DNA from: Deinococcus grandis
GTDB lineage: Bacteria > Deinococcota > Deinococci > Deinococcales > Deinococcaceae
DNA: 64,000 nucleotides
NCBI RefSeq assembly: GCF_001485435.1
Contig: NZ_BCMS01000001.1
Span: 176,501 to 240,500, forward strand
Direction of reading: 5' to 3'
This document shows, piece after piece, positions 38,701 through 48,929 of the stretch. Position 1 is the first letter of the stretch, and each line of letters starts with the position of its first letter. Made by a program: the position numbers and the translations under genes. The notes beneath the pieces are model-generated. The model had not been told where the DNA came from and ran no database searches. It was given only the letters and a program-made list of their open reading frames with translations.

Positions 38701-39396
38701 GTGAAGAACGTACCCCTGACCCTCGGTTTCGGCACCGTCCGGCTGCCTGTCAGCGCGGACGGCCTCCTCCACGCGGCGGCGGCCCTGACGCAGCTGGGCG
38801 TCCCCGAAGACGCGTACAGCGCCACCCTCGCCGCGCACGACCTGACCCCCGACACCGCCGACTTCGGCGCCGGTCCGGAAGACGCCCTGAGCGTCCCCGC
38901 CTTCACCGCGCTGTGCTTCGCGCTGGACACCACCCAGGCCCGCCGCTGGCGGAAGCGCGCCCAGGACCTCCTGACCGGCGCCCTCCAGGGTGACGTGCGC
39001 CTCGCCGCCAGCATCGCCGAACGCAACCCGGACCCCGAAGCGCGCCGCTGGCTGGCCGCGCGCCTGGACAGCACCCACGCCCGCCGGGAACTCATGAGCA
39101 CCGTCGCCCGGCACGGCGGCGCCGGGAACGTGTACGGGCAGCTGGGCAGTATCAGCAACCGCAGCGTCCTGGGCACCGACAGCGCCACCATCCGCCGGGA
39201 ACGCGGCGTGAAACACACCCGCGACGGACTGAGCAGCACCGAACTGCTGCGCCTCGCGTACCTCGACGCCGCCACCGCCCGCGCCATCCAGGACCGCGGC
39301 GCGCACGGCAACGCCGCCATCCTGCGGGTGCACGAGCACCTCGCCCGGCACGAGCGGCAGGGCTGGGACGGCGCGCAGCCTCCCCAGGCCGGATAA
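38701..39396 (+). CDS. ddrC: DNA damage response protein C
   Basis: Deinococcus-specific nucleoid protein induced by radiation and desiccation; the D. radiodurans protein binds, circularises and compacts DNA and has exactly this length (231 residues). The sequence matches from memory throughout: the opening LTLGFGTVRLPVSADGLLHA, the middle QGDVRLAASIAERNP and EARRWLAARLDST, then GQLGSISNRSVLG and RDGLSSTELLRLAYLD. The N-terminal half is a winged-helix domain and the C-terminal half a helical bundle. Start GTG 38701 suits a leaderless mRNA. Control by IrrE/DdrO is expected from the upstream palindrome. Confidence 0.95.
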   Translation: MKNVPLTLGFGTVRLPVSADGLLHAAAALTQLGVPEDAYSATLAAHDLTPDTADFGAGPEDALSVPAFTALCFALDTTQARRWRKRAQDLLTGALQGDVRLAASIAERNPDPEARRWLAARLDSTHARRELMSTVARHGGAGNVYGQLGSISNRSVLGTDSATIRRERGVKHTRDGLSSTELLRLAYLDAATARAIQDRGAHGNAAILRVHEHLARHERQGWDGAQPPQAG

Positions 39397-39469
39397 CCCG
39401 GGAACGGGGGCGGCGGGTGGACGCGCAAGTCCCCCGCCGCCCTCATGCAGTCCCGCTAGAATCCGGCAC

Positions 39470-40516
39470 GTGCCGTCACTCCTGATCCGCCTCGTTCTGG
39501 CCGAGGTCACGCGCTGGTACGCGGCGGGCGTCGCGCTGTTCCTCGCGCTGCAACTCACGGACGCCCTGAGCAGCACCGTCGCCAACCTCCTCACGTACAG
39601 ACCCCCCCTGAGCACCGCCGCCGGAGCCTTCCTGAGCCTCGCGCCCAGCTTCCTGAACCGCAGCCTCGTCCTGGCCGTGCCCTTCGCGATCCTGCTCGCG
39701 CTGGCGCGCATGCAGAGCGACAACGAACTCAAGGCCATCAGCGCCGGCGGCGTGCCGCCCCTGCGACTCGTGTGGCCCCTCGCGCTGCCGTTCCTGCTCG
39801 TCGCGGCCGTCACGTACGGGAACGCCAACCAGTTCGCGCCGCAGGGCATGGCCCGCTGGTGGAACACCTGGTACGGCGTGTACAACATGACCCCCCCACC
39901 CCCCGAACAGCTGCGCTACACCTACGCCCCGCCCGGCGCGCTGTACTACGCCGGGAAGGTCATCACGCCGCCCGGCAGCGACGAGGCGCAGCTGCAGGGC
40001 GTCATGGTGCAGCGCGGTCAGACCATCCTGACCGCCAGCACCGGCACCTGGAACACCCGCACGCGCACCTGGACACTCCTGGCGCCCTGGGAAACCCGCC
40101 CCGGCCAGTCCCCCCGCGCCCTGACCGGACCGGTCACCGTGCCGCAGACCGACCGCCTGCGCCCCGCCATTATCGAGGTGGAACAGACCACCACCCCGGT
40201 CCTGCGGGGGCGCGCCGCCGACCCCGGCCTGCCCGGCACGGACCGCCGCGAGGCCGCGTTCACCGTCGCGCAGCGCACCGCCGACCCCGTCACGCCCGTC
40301 ATCTTCGCGCTGGCCGCCGGGGCGCTGGGCCTGCTGCTGCGCAACCGCGCCGCCGCGTTCGGCGCCGTGCTGGTCTTCCTGGTGGGCTTCTACGCCCTGT
40401 GGACGACCATGCCCGGCCTGGCGCGCGCCGGGGCGGTGCAGCCCGACCTGGCCGCCTGGACGCCGAACCTCGCGTTCCTGATCCTCGCCGCCGCGCTCGC
40501 CTGGAGGCTCCGGTGA
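39470..40516 (+). CDS. LptF/LptG-type permease (first of pair)
   Basis: YjgP/YjgQ-family membrane protein of 348 residues: an N-terminal helix pair, a periplasmic b-jellyroll (about 120-260) and four C-terminal helices in the usual order. Family features are RSLVLAVPFAILLALARMQSDNELKAISAGG, given by its parts LARMQSDNE and LKAISAGG. GTG 39470 follows a TAGAAT -10 box (39457-39462) by seven bases. In Gram-negative bacteria such pairs move lipopolysaccharide; Deinococcus is thought to have none, so another lipid is likely. Coupled to the next gene. Confidence 0.85.
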   Translation: MPSLLIRLVLAEVTRWYAAGVALFLALQLTDALSSTVANLLTYRPPLSTAAGAFLSLAPSFLNRSLVLAVPFAILLALARMQSDNELKAISAGGVPPLRLVWPLALPFLLVAAVTYGNANQFAPQGMARWWNTWYGVYNMTPPPPEQLRYTYAPPGALYYAGKVITPPGSDEAQLQGVMVQRGQTILTASTGTWNTRTRTWTLLAPWETRPGQSPRALTGPVTVPQTDRLRPAIIEVEQTTTPVLRGRAADPGLPGTDRREAAFTVAQRTADPVTPVIFALAAGALGLLLRNRAAAFGAVLVFLVGFYALWTTMPGLARAGAVQPDLAAWTPNLAFLILAAALAWRLR

Positions 40517-41646
40517 CCCGCCCCGCCACCCCGCGCGCCCCACGAGCCGCGCCGCGCCTGAAGACCTTCGAACGTTACGTCCTCGCGGAGATCGCGCCGC
40601 TGCTGTTCGGCGCACTGGCCGCCGTGATCGCCCTGCTGGTCGTCGCCAGCCTGGAACGCTACCTCGCGCCGCTGCTCGCCAAGGGCGCCCCACCCCTCCT
40701 GGTCGCGCGGCTGCTCGCCCTGAACGTCCCCGAGGCCGCCGCCCGCGCCCTGCCCATCGCCCTGATGTTCGCCGTACTGCTGGGGCTCTCGCGGCTGGCC
40801 GCCGACAGCGAGATCAAGAGCGCCCTGGCCGCCGGGATTCCCGCCACGCGCCTCTACCGCCCGGTGCTGATCCTCGGTGGGGTCGTCACCGCGCTGGCCT
40901 TCGCGCTCGGCGAGGGCCTCGTGCCCCGCGCGCAGACGCAGATCGGGGAAGTGCAGCGGCAGATCGTCCTCGCCAACCCCCGCGTCCTGGGTCTGGACGG
41001 GCAGAACGTCGTCCTGCGCGACGCGCTGGGCCGCGCCATCAGCATCGGGCAGATCCTCCCCGGCGGGGAACTGCGCGACCTGCGCATCGTCACCATGCAA
41101 GACGGCCTGCCCCCCCGCGAAGTCATCACCGCCCGCGAAGGCCGCCTCGTGCCCGGCAGCACCACCCTCACCCTGAAAGGTGGGCAGCGCGTCACGTACC
41201 AGGACGCCCGCCCCGTCACCATCCTCAGCTTCGAGACCGGCACCCTGCCCCTCCAGGACACCGGCACCGACCTCGGCAGCGCCGCACAGGCCCGGCCCGT
41301 CAACGACCCCCTGCCCGCCTTGTGGGCGCGCCTGAGCACCTACCGCGCCCAGGGCATCCAGGCGCCCGCCGAGTTCACCGCGCTGCACCAGAAATTCGCC
41401 GCGCCCCTCGCCGCGCTGGCCCTCGCGTTCTTCGGCGTCAGCCTCGCCGTGTTCAGCTTCCGCAGTGGCCGCAACGTCGGCTTCGTCTGGGCCCTCATGC
41501 TGACCTTCGCGTACTACGCCACGTACAGCGTCTTCAACGTCATGGGCGAGAAGGGTGCGCTGCCCGGCGCCGTCGCCGCGTACGCCCCCGACCTCGTCGC
41601 CGTCCTCGCGGGCAGCCTGCTGCTCTGGCTCAGCGCCCGCCGGTAA
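40513..41646 (+). CDS. LptF/LptG-type permease (second of pair)
   Basis: Second YjgP/YjgQ-family permease, 377 residues, starting with GTG 40513, which overlaps the stop of the first (GTGA). It shows the family pattern LSRLAADSEIKSALAAGIPATRLYRP (parts LSRLAADSE and ALAAGIPA) after two N-terminal helices, a jellyroll with LDGQNVVLRDALGRA, and C-terminal helices beginning HQKFAAPLAALALAFFGV. It probably forms a heterodimer with the first protein that needs an LptB-like ATPase encoded elsewhere. Confidence 0.85.
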   Translation: MTRPATPRAPRAAPRLKTFERYVLAEIAPLLFGALAAVIALLVVASLERYLAPLLAKGAPPLLVARLLALNVPEAAARALPIALMFAVLLGLSRLAADSEIKSALAAGIPATRLYRPVLILGGVVTALAFALGEGLVPRAQTQIGEVQRQIVLANPRVLGLDGQNVVLRDALGRAISIGQILPGGELRDLRIVTMQDGLPPREVITAREGRLVPGSTTLTLKGGQRVTYQDARPVTILSFETGTLPLQDTGTDLGSAAQARPVNDPLPALWARLSTYRAQGIQAPAEFTALHQKFAAPLAALALAFFGVSLAVFSFRSGRNVGFVWALMLTFAYYATYSVFNVMGEKGALPGAVAAYAPDLVAVLAGSLLLWLSARR

Positions 41647-41693
41647 GCCGACAGGGGAGATGTGGCGCGCACTGGTCCGGTACGCTGAGCGGC

Positions 41694-42590
41694 GTGCCCT
41701 TCACCGTATCGGACGTCGAGGTTGAACATGTTGCGCACTCATTGATTCAGGCGGCTGGCGGAGAGGCCAATCTGGAGTCCTTCTTCGGTGCGTTGATCCG
41801 GCAGGCGATTGACGAGGTCGTCGACGGACCCCGCACGGGCCGCATCCAGTACTCCAGCCTCACGCCCGAAGAGAAGAAGTACGTGGGGACCAAGTTGGAG
41901 ATCATTCTCCGCAACGAACTCGAGTACCCCAGAGGTCGGCTGCTCGACCTCGACGTGCAGGGCATCGAGGCGGACATCAAGTGGAGCCAGGGCAGCGCCT
42001 GGATGATCCCCAGGGATTACGACGACACTACCCGGCACAGCCGCCCCCCGGTCTGCCTGCTGATCGGCACGCACATGGAAGACAGCCTGGAATTCAACGT
42101 GGGAGTGGCCCGCGCAAACCTGATCACGGGCGGGAGAAACCGCGACGGGAAGGGAAGCCTGCGGGCCAGCCATGTGGATCAGGTGGTCGGCTCGACCGCC
42201 ACCTGGCTCGTCCGCCGGGGTCAGCTGGCCCCGACCTTCCTGGCCACCCTACCCGGAGCGGCGGTGGACCGCATCATGGCTGCACGCAAAGGCCAGGCGC
42301 GTGTCAATCAGCTGTTCACGGAGACGGTGGGACGCCCGGTGCCGCGCAGCGCCGTGGAGACGATGGCGCAGCAGAAAGACCCGCTGCGGCGCACGCGGCA
42401 GGACGCCTCACGGTCCACCGCGAGTGCCCTGCCGTTCCTGGTCCTGTCGGGCGTCTGGAAGGCCCATCAGGAGGCCGCCCGGCAGCTCACCGGGCACACC
42501 CTGAAGAAAGACGAGCTGATGGCCGTCTCGCACGAGGCGCTGGCGAAACTTCCCGCTGAACTCCTGAGCCGCGTCCGGAAGGAGCCGTAG
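41694..42590 (+). CDS. NaeI-like type IIE restriction endonuclease
   Basis: Product of 298 residues matching the NaeI family (NaeI cuts GCC^GGC after binding two sites). The endonuclease domain shows GPRTGRIQYSSL, YVGTKLEIILRNEL and the active site D85-x8-D94-x-K96 (in DLDVQGIEADIKWS), almost the same numbering as Asp86, Asp95 and Lys97 of NaeI. AWMIPRDYDD and GGRNRDGKGSL follow. The C-terminal half would be the effector-DNA domain. A TACGCT -10 box (41681-41686) precedes GTG 41694. The gene ends one base from the stop of the convergent cytosine methylase. The recognition site is inferred only. Confidence 0.85.
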   Translation: MPFTVSDVEVEHVAHSLIQAAGGEANLESFFGALIRQAIDEVVDGPRTGRIQYSSLTPEEKKYVGTKLEIILRNELEYPRGRLLDLDVQGIEADIKWSQGSAWMIPRDYDDTTRHSRPPVCLLIGTHMEDSLEFNVGVARANLITGGRNRDGKGSLRASHVDQVVGSTATWLVRRGQLAPTFLATLPGAAVDRIMAARKGQARVNQLFTETVGRPVPRSAVETMAQQKDPLRRTRQDASRSTASALPFLVLSGVWKAHQEAARQLTGHTLKKDELMAVSHEALAKLPAELLSRVRKEP

Positions 42591-42591
42591 G

Positions 42592-43620
42592 TCAGATGGC
42601 GGCGGTCAGGGCTTCCTGTCGCTGCCCAGCTCTGATGGACCGGTGAATCTGCGCGCCGACCGCCGCCGCCACGGGCGGGGGGAAGGCGTTGCCCACCTGA
42701 CGGTAACTCGCGGTTTTCCGCCCAGCGAAGGCCCAGTCGTCCGGGAAGCCCTGCAGGCGGGCGGCCATGCGGACCGTCAGGTGCGGCATGCCCTCATGGT
42801 CGGGTCCCGGTGCCTCGTTGGCCAGCAGGTGGCCGTTGACGCCCAGCGCAGCCCAGGCCCGCTTCGAGCGGGTCGGTCCCAGGTCGGCCCCGCCGTGTTT
42901 CTTGCTGCCGCCCACGATGGTGGGGGCAATCGTGTTGGCACCCTGCGCCCAGGCCTGAGCACCGGCCCACCCGCCGGCCGCCATCAGGTCTTCCAGCGTC
43001 TGTCCGACGGTGGGTGCCGGTGTCGCCGAGGGTTCCGGCCAGTGGAATGCCGGGGCGAGGTGGGGCCGCAGGGCCACGAGGATCACGCGTGGCCTGAGTT
43101 GAGGCACGCCGTGGTCACTGGAGTTGAGCAGGTTCCACTGCACCCGGTAGCCCAGCGCTTCGAAGCCTCCGGTGATGTACTGGCGGTACTCGGCGAACTT
43201 GGGGTCCAGCAGGCCCCGGACGTTCTCCAGCATGACCGCCTGTGGTTGGCACTCGCGGGTCAGGCGGATGGCTTCCGGGAACAGGTCGCGGTCGTCGTGC
43301 TGACCGTGCTGCTGGCCGCCGTGGGAGAAGGGCTGGCAGGGGGGACCGCCGGCCAGCAGGTCGATCTGTCCGGCGTAGGGTGTGGCGTCGAAGTCCCGGA
43401 GATCGGCCTGGATCACGTTCCACTCGGGTCGGTTGAGCCGCAGGGTGTTCACGGCGTGCGGGTCGATCTCGACGAGGCAGGCGTGCTCGAACCCCGCTGC
43501 CTCGAGGCCCAGCGCCTGTCCACCGGCCCCGGCGCAGATTTCCAGCGAGGTCAGGGGTGTGGTCGTCATAGCTGTCCCATCATGGCTGATGGAAACGGTC
43601 TGCGTGGTGTGGTGGGGCAT
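42592..43620 (-). CDS. DNA (cytosine-5-)-methyltransferase
   Basis: Protects the sites of the adjacent NaeI-like nuclease. The 342 residues carry the C5 methylase motifs in order: I (EICAGAGGQALGLEAAGF), IV with the catalytic Cys (GGPPCQPFSHGG), VI (ENVRGLLDP), VIII (QLRPRVILVAL), IX (RMAARLQGFPDDW) and X (RQVGNAFPPPVA). ATG 43620 has GAGG and a TATAAT -10 box just upstream; an internal ATG at 43569 is an alternative. The variable region between VIII and IX is about 80 residues. Confidence 0.93.
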   Translation of the reverse strand: MPHHTTQTVSISHDGTAMTTTPLTSLEICAGAGGQALGLEAAGFEHACLVEIDPHAVNTLRLNRPEWNVIQADLRDFDATPYAGQIDLLAGGPPCQPFSHGGQQHGQHDDRDLFPEAIRLTRECQPQAVMLENVRGLLDPKFAEYRQYITGGFEALGYRVQWNLLNSSDHGVPQLRPRVILVALRPHLAPAFHWPEPSATPAPTVGQTLEDLMAAGGWAGAQAWAQGANTIAPTIVGGSKKHGGADLGPTRSKRAWAALGVNGHLLANEAPGPDHEGMPHLTVRMAARLQGFPDDWAFAGRKTASYRQVGNAFPPPVAAAVGAQIHRSIRAGQRQEALTAAI

Positions 43621-43631
43621 CCTCGATCAGC

Positions 43632-43652
43632 ATTATACATAACCATTGGTTA
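43632..43652 (-). promoter_or_regulatory. Methylase promoter with palindromic operator
   Basis: On the minus strand, a perfect TATAAT -10 box (43637-43632) lies 11 bases before the methylase ATG. Directly upstream is TAACCATTGGTTA (43640-43652), a palindrome with a single central base, in place of a recognisable -35 box. This layout suits control by a small DNA-binding protein such as the wHTH encoded just upstream. Confidence 0.65.
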
Positions 43653-43967
43653 AGTAGATGTGATCGGGGATCGACGCTGCCGGACTTCGTAGGGCCGGAT
43701 CGTCCCCAGCTCAGCTCCCTGAGCGACCCGGTACTGCCCGGGCGTGCGACCGGCACGCGGCTGAACCGCCACGATCGCCCCCGTCGTGATCATGTGCCGC
43801 AGGGCTGTCGTCGCTTTCGGGAAGGACACGCCGAGCGCCTGGACCAGTGTCTCCACCCGCAGTTCTCCAGGGGCGCTCTGGACATACAGCCAGATCAGCT
43901 TGCAGAGCGTGGGGTACCCATGCAGGGCAGGGGGGAGAACCAGCCCCGCTGTGTCAGCCCTGTCCAT
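43650..43967 (-). CDS. Small winged-helix protein upstream of the methylase (possible R-M controller)
   Basis: Product of 105 residues with a MarR/Fic-like winged helix: LCKLIWLYVQSAPGE, VQALGVSFPKATTALRHMITTGAIVAV (parts VSFPKATTA and LRHMITTG) and RTPGQYRVAQGAEL as the wing. It lies directly upstream of the methylase gene and its stop codon overlaps the palindrome at the methylase promoter. It could regulate the restriction-modification system, or be an unrelated gene transcribed with pta. ATG 43967 is preferred over GTG 43970. Confidence 0.65.
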   Translation of the reverse strand: MDRADTAGLVLPPALHGYPTLCKLIWLYVQSAPGELRVETLVQALGVSFPKATTALRHMITTGAIVAVQPRAGRTPGQYRVAQGAELGTIRPYEVRQRRSPITST

Positions 43968-43980
43968 CACCCATCACCCA

Positions 43981-46082
43981 TCAACTGTCCGCTCCGGCCA
44001 CCTGCGTGGCCTGGATGGCGGTCAGGGCGATGGTGTACACGATGTCGTCCACGAGCGCGCCGCGTGACAGGTCGTTCACGGGTTTGCGCAGGCCCTGGAG
44101 CATGGGCCCCACGGCGACGACGCCGGCGGCGCGCTGCACGGCCTTGTAGGTGGTGTTGCCGGTGTTCAGGTCGGGGAAGATGAACACGGTGGCGCGGCCC
44201 GCGACGGGACTGCCGGGGGCTTTCTGCTGCCCGACCGACAGGACGCTGGCGGCGTCGTACTGCATGGGGCCGTCGACCAGCAGGTCCGGGCGGCGCTGGC
44301 GGACGAGGGCGGTGGCGGCCTTGACCTTCTCGACGTCCTCGCCGCTGCCGGATTCCCCGGTGGAGTAGGACAGCATGGCGACGCGGGGGGTGATGCCGAA
44401 CGCGCGGGCGCTGTCGGCGCTCTGGATGGCGATGTCGGCGAGTTCCTCGGCGTTCGGGTTGGGGTTGATGGCGGCGTCGCCGTACACGAGCACCTGTTCG
44501 GGCATCAGCATGAAGAACACGCTGCTGACGAGTTTCGAGCCGGGTGCGGTCTTGATGAGCTGCAGCGCGGGCCGCACGGTGTTCGCGGTGGTGTGGATGG
44601 CGCCGGACACGAGGCCGTCCACCTCGCCCAGCGCGAGCATCATGGTGCCCAGCACGACGGTGTCCTCCAGTTGCGCCTCGGCCTGTGGGGCGGTCAGGCC
44701 CTTGCTCTTGCGCAACTCGACCATCGGGGCGACGTACAGCGCGCGGATGGTGTCCGGGTCGAGGATCTCCAGCCCATCGGGCAGCGTGAGGCCCTGTCCC
44801 TCGGCCACCTGCCGCACCCGCTCGGGCTTGGCGAGCAGCACGGGGCGGGCGATGCCCTTCTCGACGCAGCGGATCGCGGCCTTCACGGTGCGCGGCTCGT
44901 CCCCCTCGGGCAGCACGATGCGTTTGGCGGCCGCGCGGGCCTTCTGGATCAGCTCGTAGCGGAACGCGCTGGGCGGCAGGCGGCGCTCGCCGTCCAGCGG
45001 GGCGCGCAGGCGCGTGCCGAGCGGCACGGTGTCCAGCCGGTCAGCGATGAAGTCCAGCATGCGGTCCATCCGCTGCGGGTCGTCGTGCGGCACGCGCGCG
45101 TCCAGCCGCGAGAGGCGCGAGGCGGTCTCGAACGAGTTCGTGTTCACCCGCAGGACCGGCAGGGTGCTCCCCAGCGCGGCGCGGCACAGCCGCTCGATGC
45201 TCTCCTCGGGGCCGCTGCCGGACGTGAACATCAGCCCAGCCAGCGGCACGCCGCTGAGGTGCGACAGCGCGGCGGCCATGATGACGTCCTCACGGTCGCC
45301 GGGCGTGACGACCAGCGCGCCCGGCACGAACAGGTGCGCCATGCGCGGCACCGTGCGGGCCGTCACGACGGTGCTCGTCACGCGGCGCACGGCGGCCTCG
45401 CCCTCGTTCACCACGTCGGCGCGCAGGTGCCGCGCGATATCCAGCGTGCGCGGCGCGTTCAATCCCGCCGACTGCGACACGACGCCCAGCAGCGGCAGTT
45501 CCCCGCTGGCGAGCACGCGGCTGCGCGAGCGCAACTCGGCCATCAGCGTGCCGTAGTCCAGTCCGGGCGGGGCGAAGTTCAGCACGTACCCGCTGAGGCC
45601 CGAGCCGTCGCTGCGCCGGTACGCCTGCGCGGCGATCTCCAGCTCGTCGGCCAGTTCGCCCGGCGTGACGCCCGCCAGACTCGACACCAGCACCGTGTCC
45701 GCCTGGAGGTTCCGCGCGAGGCTGGCGTTCAGCGCCCCGGCGTACGTGTTCCGTTCGTTCAGCGCCAGACCCTCGGCGATCAGGACGTCCGCGCCGCCCT
45801 GCGTGACCTCCTGCGCGAGGGCCACGACGCTCTCCATCAGGTCCTCCTCGCCCCCGTGGCTGAGCTGCTCCTCGGCCAGCGCCAGCGCGATCGGGTCGGG
45901 CACGCTCAGGTGCGCCAGCGCCCGCGCGAAATGCACGCTGTCGTCGGTGCTCAGCTCGTGCGTCTGCGCGATGGGTTTCAGGAACGCGACCTTCAGGCCC
46001 TGCCGTTCCAGCGCCCGCGTGAGGCCCAGCGCCGTGCTGCTCAGGCCCACGCCGTTGCGGGTCGGGGCGACAAACAGGGTTT

Positions 46083-46086
<4 letters not shown>
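43981..46086 (-). CDS. pta: Phosphate acetyltransferase
   Basis: Converts acetyl-phosphate and CoA to acetyl-CoA. The 701 residues are the long form: an N-terminal P-loop-like/BioD domain (AFLKPIAQ region and VLIAEGLAL), a DRTGG domain (about 215-340) and the C-terminal catalytic domain with RIVLPEGDEPRTVKAA, GAIHTTANTVRPALQLIKT and VFIFPDLNTGNTTYKAVQRAAG (parts shown). The ATG overlaps the ackA stop codon (ATGA), so the two are coupled. Confidence 0.95.
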
Positions 46087-47276
<1,190 letters not shown>

Positions 47277-47322
47277 GCGCCCATTCTGACAGTGGGCACA
47301 GGGACGCGCGGCCCCCGAATCC

Positions 47323-47610
47323 TCAGCCTTCACCCCGCAGATGGGCCACGATCCCCTCCAGATCCGACGGCGTCAGGTTCTCCATCAACCACCCTGCATC
47401 CACCAGCTCGCCCTCCGCCCGCGCGTTCAGCACCTCCACCAGCACACCCAGCACCCTTGACATCACCGCGTCCTCGGGCACGCCCTCCCCGGCCTCCGCC
47501 AGCCGCTGCTCCTCCGCCAACGACAACGGCAACGACGAAAACGACAACTCATTGATCGAAAACGCAGGACGACGAACAGCCTGACGGCCAAATTTGATGG
47601 TCTGTGTCAT
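47323..47610 (-). CDS. Small protein resembling phage-tail assembly chaperones
   Basis: Product of 95 residues. A basic N-terminus (TIKFGRQAVRRPAFSINEL) is followed by a helical part LSLAEEQRLAEAGEG, SRVLGVLVEVLNARAEG and the ending WLMENLTPSDLEGIVAHL. That ending recalls the tail assembly chaperones of contractile phages and phage-derived particles. The resemblance is from pattern only. A strong ribosome binding site (AGGAG) precedes ATG 47610. It is the last gene of the DUF4157 unit, 22 bases after the second mosaic paralogue; ackA starts 46 bases downstream. Confidence 0.5.
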   Translation of the reverse strand: MTQTIKFGRQAVRRPAFSINELSFSSLPLSLAEEQRLAEAGEGVPEDAVMSRVLGVLVEVLNARAEGELVDAGWLMENLTPSDLEGIVAHLRGEG

Positions 47611-47630
47611 AAGAACTCCTCTGAATTGAA

Positions 47631-47865
47631 AATCAGGCGTCGCGGAGGAATTCCACGCCACCCGTCCGGTCACCCTGGAACTGCTTTGCCTGGAGAATGG
47701 ACTCCTGCTCGGACTGAAGTTGCTGCTTGCCCGTCAGGAGACCCGGATTCATCTTGATGCGCTCAGTGCTGTCCAGCATCACCTGATACAGCGCCGCCAG
47801 GGTCGCCGTGAAGATGGGCCGCGCCTCCGTACCCGCCGTCAACGTCCCGGAAATCGCCAGTTCGG
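47631..47865. repeat. Direct repeat, copy 2 (3' end of mosaic paralogue)
   Basis: Nearly identical to 48695-48929 (about six differences over 235 bases by eye), whereas the genes upstream of this block differ strongly. Confidence 0.9.
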
Positions 47866-48598
47866 AGATACCGTCGTTGAAACAGTAAGAGGCCGTGTGA
47901 AGTGGGAGTTTGCGGTATGCCGCTGCGAAATAGTGAGGCGTGAGTGCATTACGATCACCACGTGCCAGATTCTCGAAGTCATTGAAGCCGCATCTGAGGA
48001 CAAATTCGTGAGGAACGGCGACGAGGCTGACAACGACATTCGCTCCTCCCAGATCGAACGTGACATGACCATCCGTCTGATTGGTAACTGGACACCTCCG
48101 GACTTTCCGCAGATAGAACAGGAGGGCTTCTGTCGCGTTGTTGAACTTCCTGCCATCACAGTAGAACTGCAGATCATCGTCCGACCATGGGCGAGATTCT
48201 GAACCACACAGAAAGTACTCGAATGCCGACAGCATATTATAGACATGTTTCTCTGGACGAGCTTGATACTGCATCAGTTGATTGAATCTGACCAATCCCA
48301 TCCCTTCGTGTGCGTCAACAATCAGAGTCATATGCTTGAATTGTTTTTGGGTCAGCTGATTGTAAAAATAGGCTGGTGAATCATATTCAGATCGTATGTC
48401 GAACGAGGCCTGAGCCTCCAGCCAATGGTCGTCCAGTGCGCGGCGCACATTAACAGTAAAATTCCCCAACTGTAGTGAAAACTCATTGGTACTAACTGAA
48501 ATTATAGACTCGTGCGCCTCGCAGTAATCGAGGGCTGCATCGAAGGCAGAACCTGTGAACGATGTGGCAGCGACAAATTTTTTTCTTTTCCAGAACAT
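47633..48598 (-). CDS. Unknown protein, second mosaic paralogue
   Basis: Product of 321 residues starting MFWKRKKFVAA; family unknown. A short conserved start (about residues 1-30) is followed by a divergent middle (30-215) with few shared residues (QFKHMTLIVDAH, YNMLSAFEYFLC, NNATEALLFYLRKVRR). The C-terminal 105 residues (ALTPHYFAAAYRKLPLHTASYC to GVEFLRDA) are almost identical to the neighbouring paralogue. The middle is clearly less GC-rich than the ends. GGAGG lies 11 bases before ATG 48598. Tandem position behind a DUF4157 gene suggests an immunity or accessory role, but this is inference. Confidence 0.75.
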   Translation of the reverse strand: MFWKRKKFVAATSFTGSAFDAALDYCEAHESIISVSTNEFSLQLGNFTVNVRRALDDHWLEAQASFDIRSEYDSPAYFYNQLTQKQFKHMTLIVDAHEGMGLVRFNQLMQYQARPEKHVYNMLSAFEYFLCGSESRPWSDDDLQFYCDGRKFNNATEALLFYLRKVRRCPVTNQTDGHVTFDLGGANVVVSLVAVPHEFVLRCGFNDFENLARGDRNALTPHYFAAAYRKLPLHTASYCFNDGISELAISGTLTAGTEARPIFTATLAALYQVMLDSTERIKMNPGLLTGKQQLQSEQESILQAKQFQGDRTGGVEFLRDA

Positions 48599-48694
48599 AG
48601 CTGTTGCGGCCACCTCCGGGTAGTACGAGAATTTGCAAGCATATCTGCTGTGAGTCTGAGAACGAATGGTAGTGAATGTGGTTCTAAACGCACA

Positions 48695-48929
48695 TGTCAG
48701 GCGTCGCGGAGGAATTCCACGCCACCCGTCCGGTCGCCCTGGAACTGCTTTGCCTGGAGAATGGACTCCTCCTCGGACTGAAGTTGCTGCTTGCCCGTCA
48801 GGAGGCCCGGATTCATCTTGATGCGCTCGGTGCTGTCCAGCAGCACCTGATACAGCGCCGCCAGGGTCGCCGTGAAGATGGGCCGCGCCTCCGTACCCGC
48901 CGTCAACGTCCCGGAAATCGCCAGTTCGG
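48695..48929. repeat. Direct repeat, copy 1 (3' end of mosaic paralogue)
   Basis: Partner of 47631-47865. It begins two bases before the gene's stop codon and fades into divergent sequence after about 235 bases. Confidence 0.9.

Noticed and set aside
38665..39888. Minus-strand frame of 407 codons opposite ddrC
   Set aside because: Composition is Ala/Gly/Arg-rich shadow sequence; the plus strand encodes ddrC with operator and promoter.
39772..40512. Upstream extension of the second LptF/LptG-type gene
   Set aside because: The extra codons are the shifted frame of the first permease; the GTGA overlap at 40513 gives a natural start.
47323..47610. Prophage call based on the tail-chaperone-like protein
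   Set aside because: No capsid, terminase, portal, integrase or other tail gene is nearby, so a prophage is not supported.
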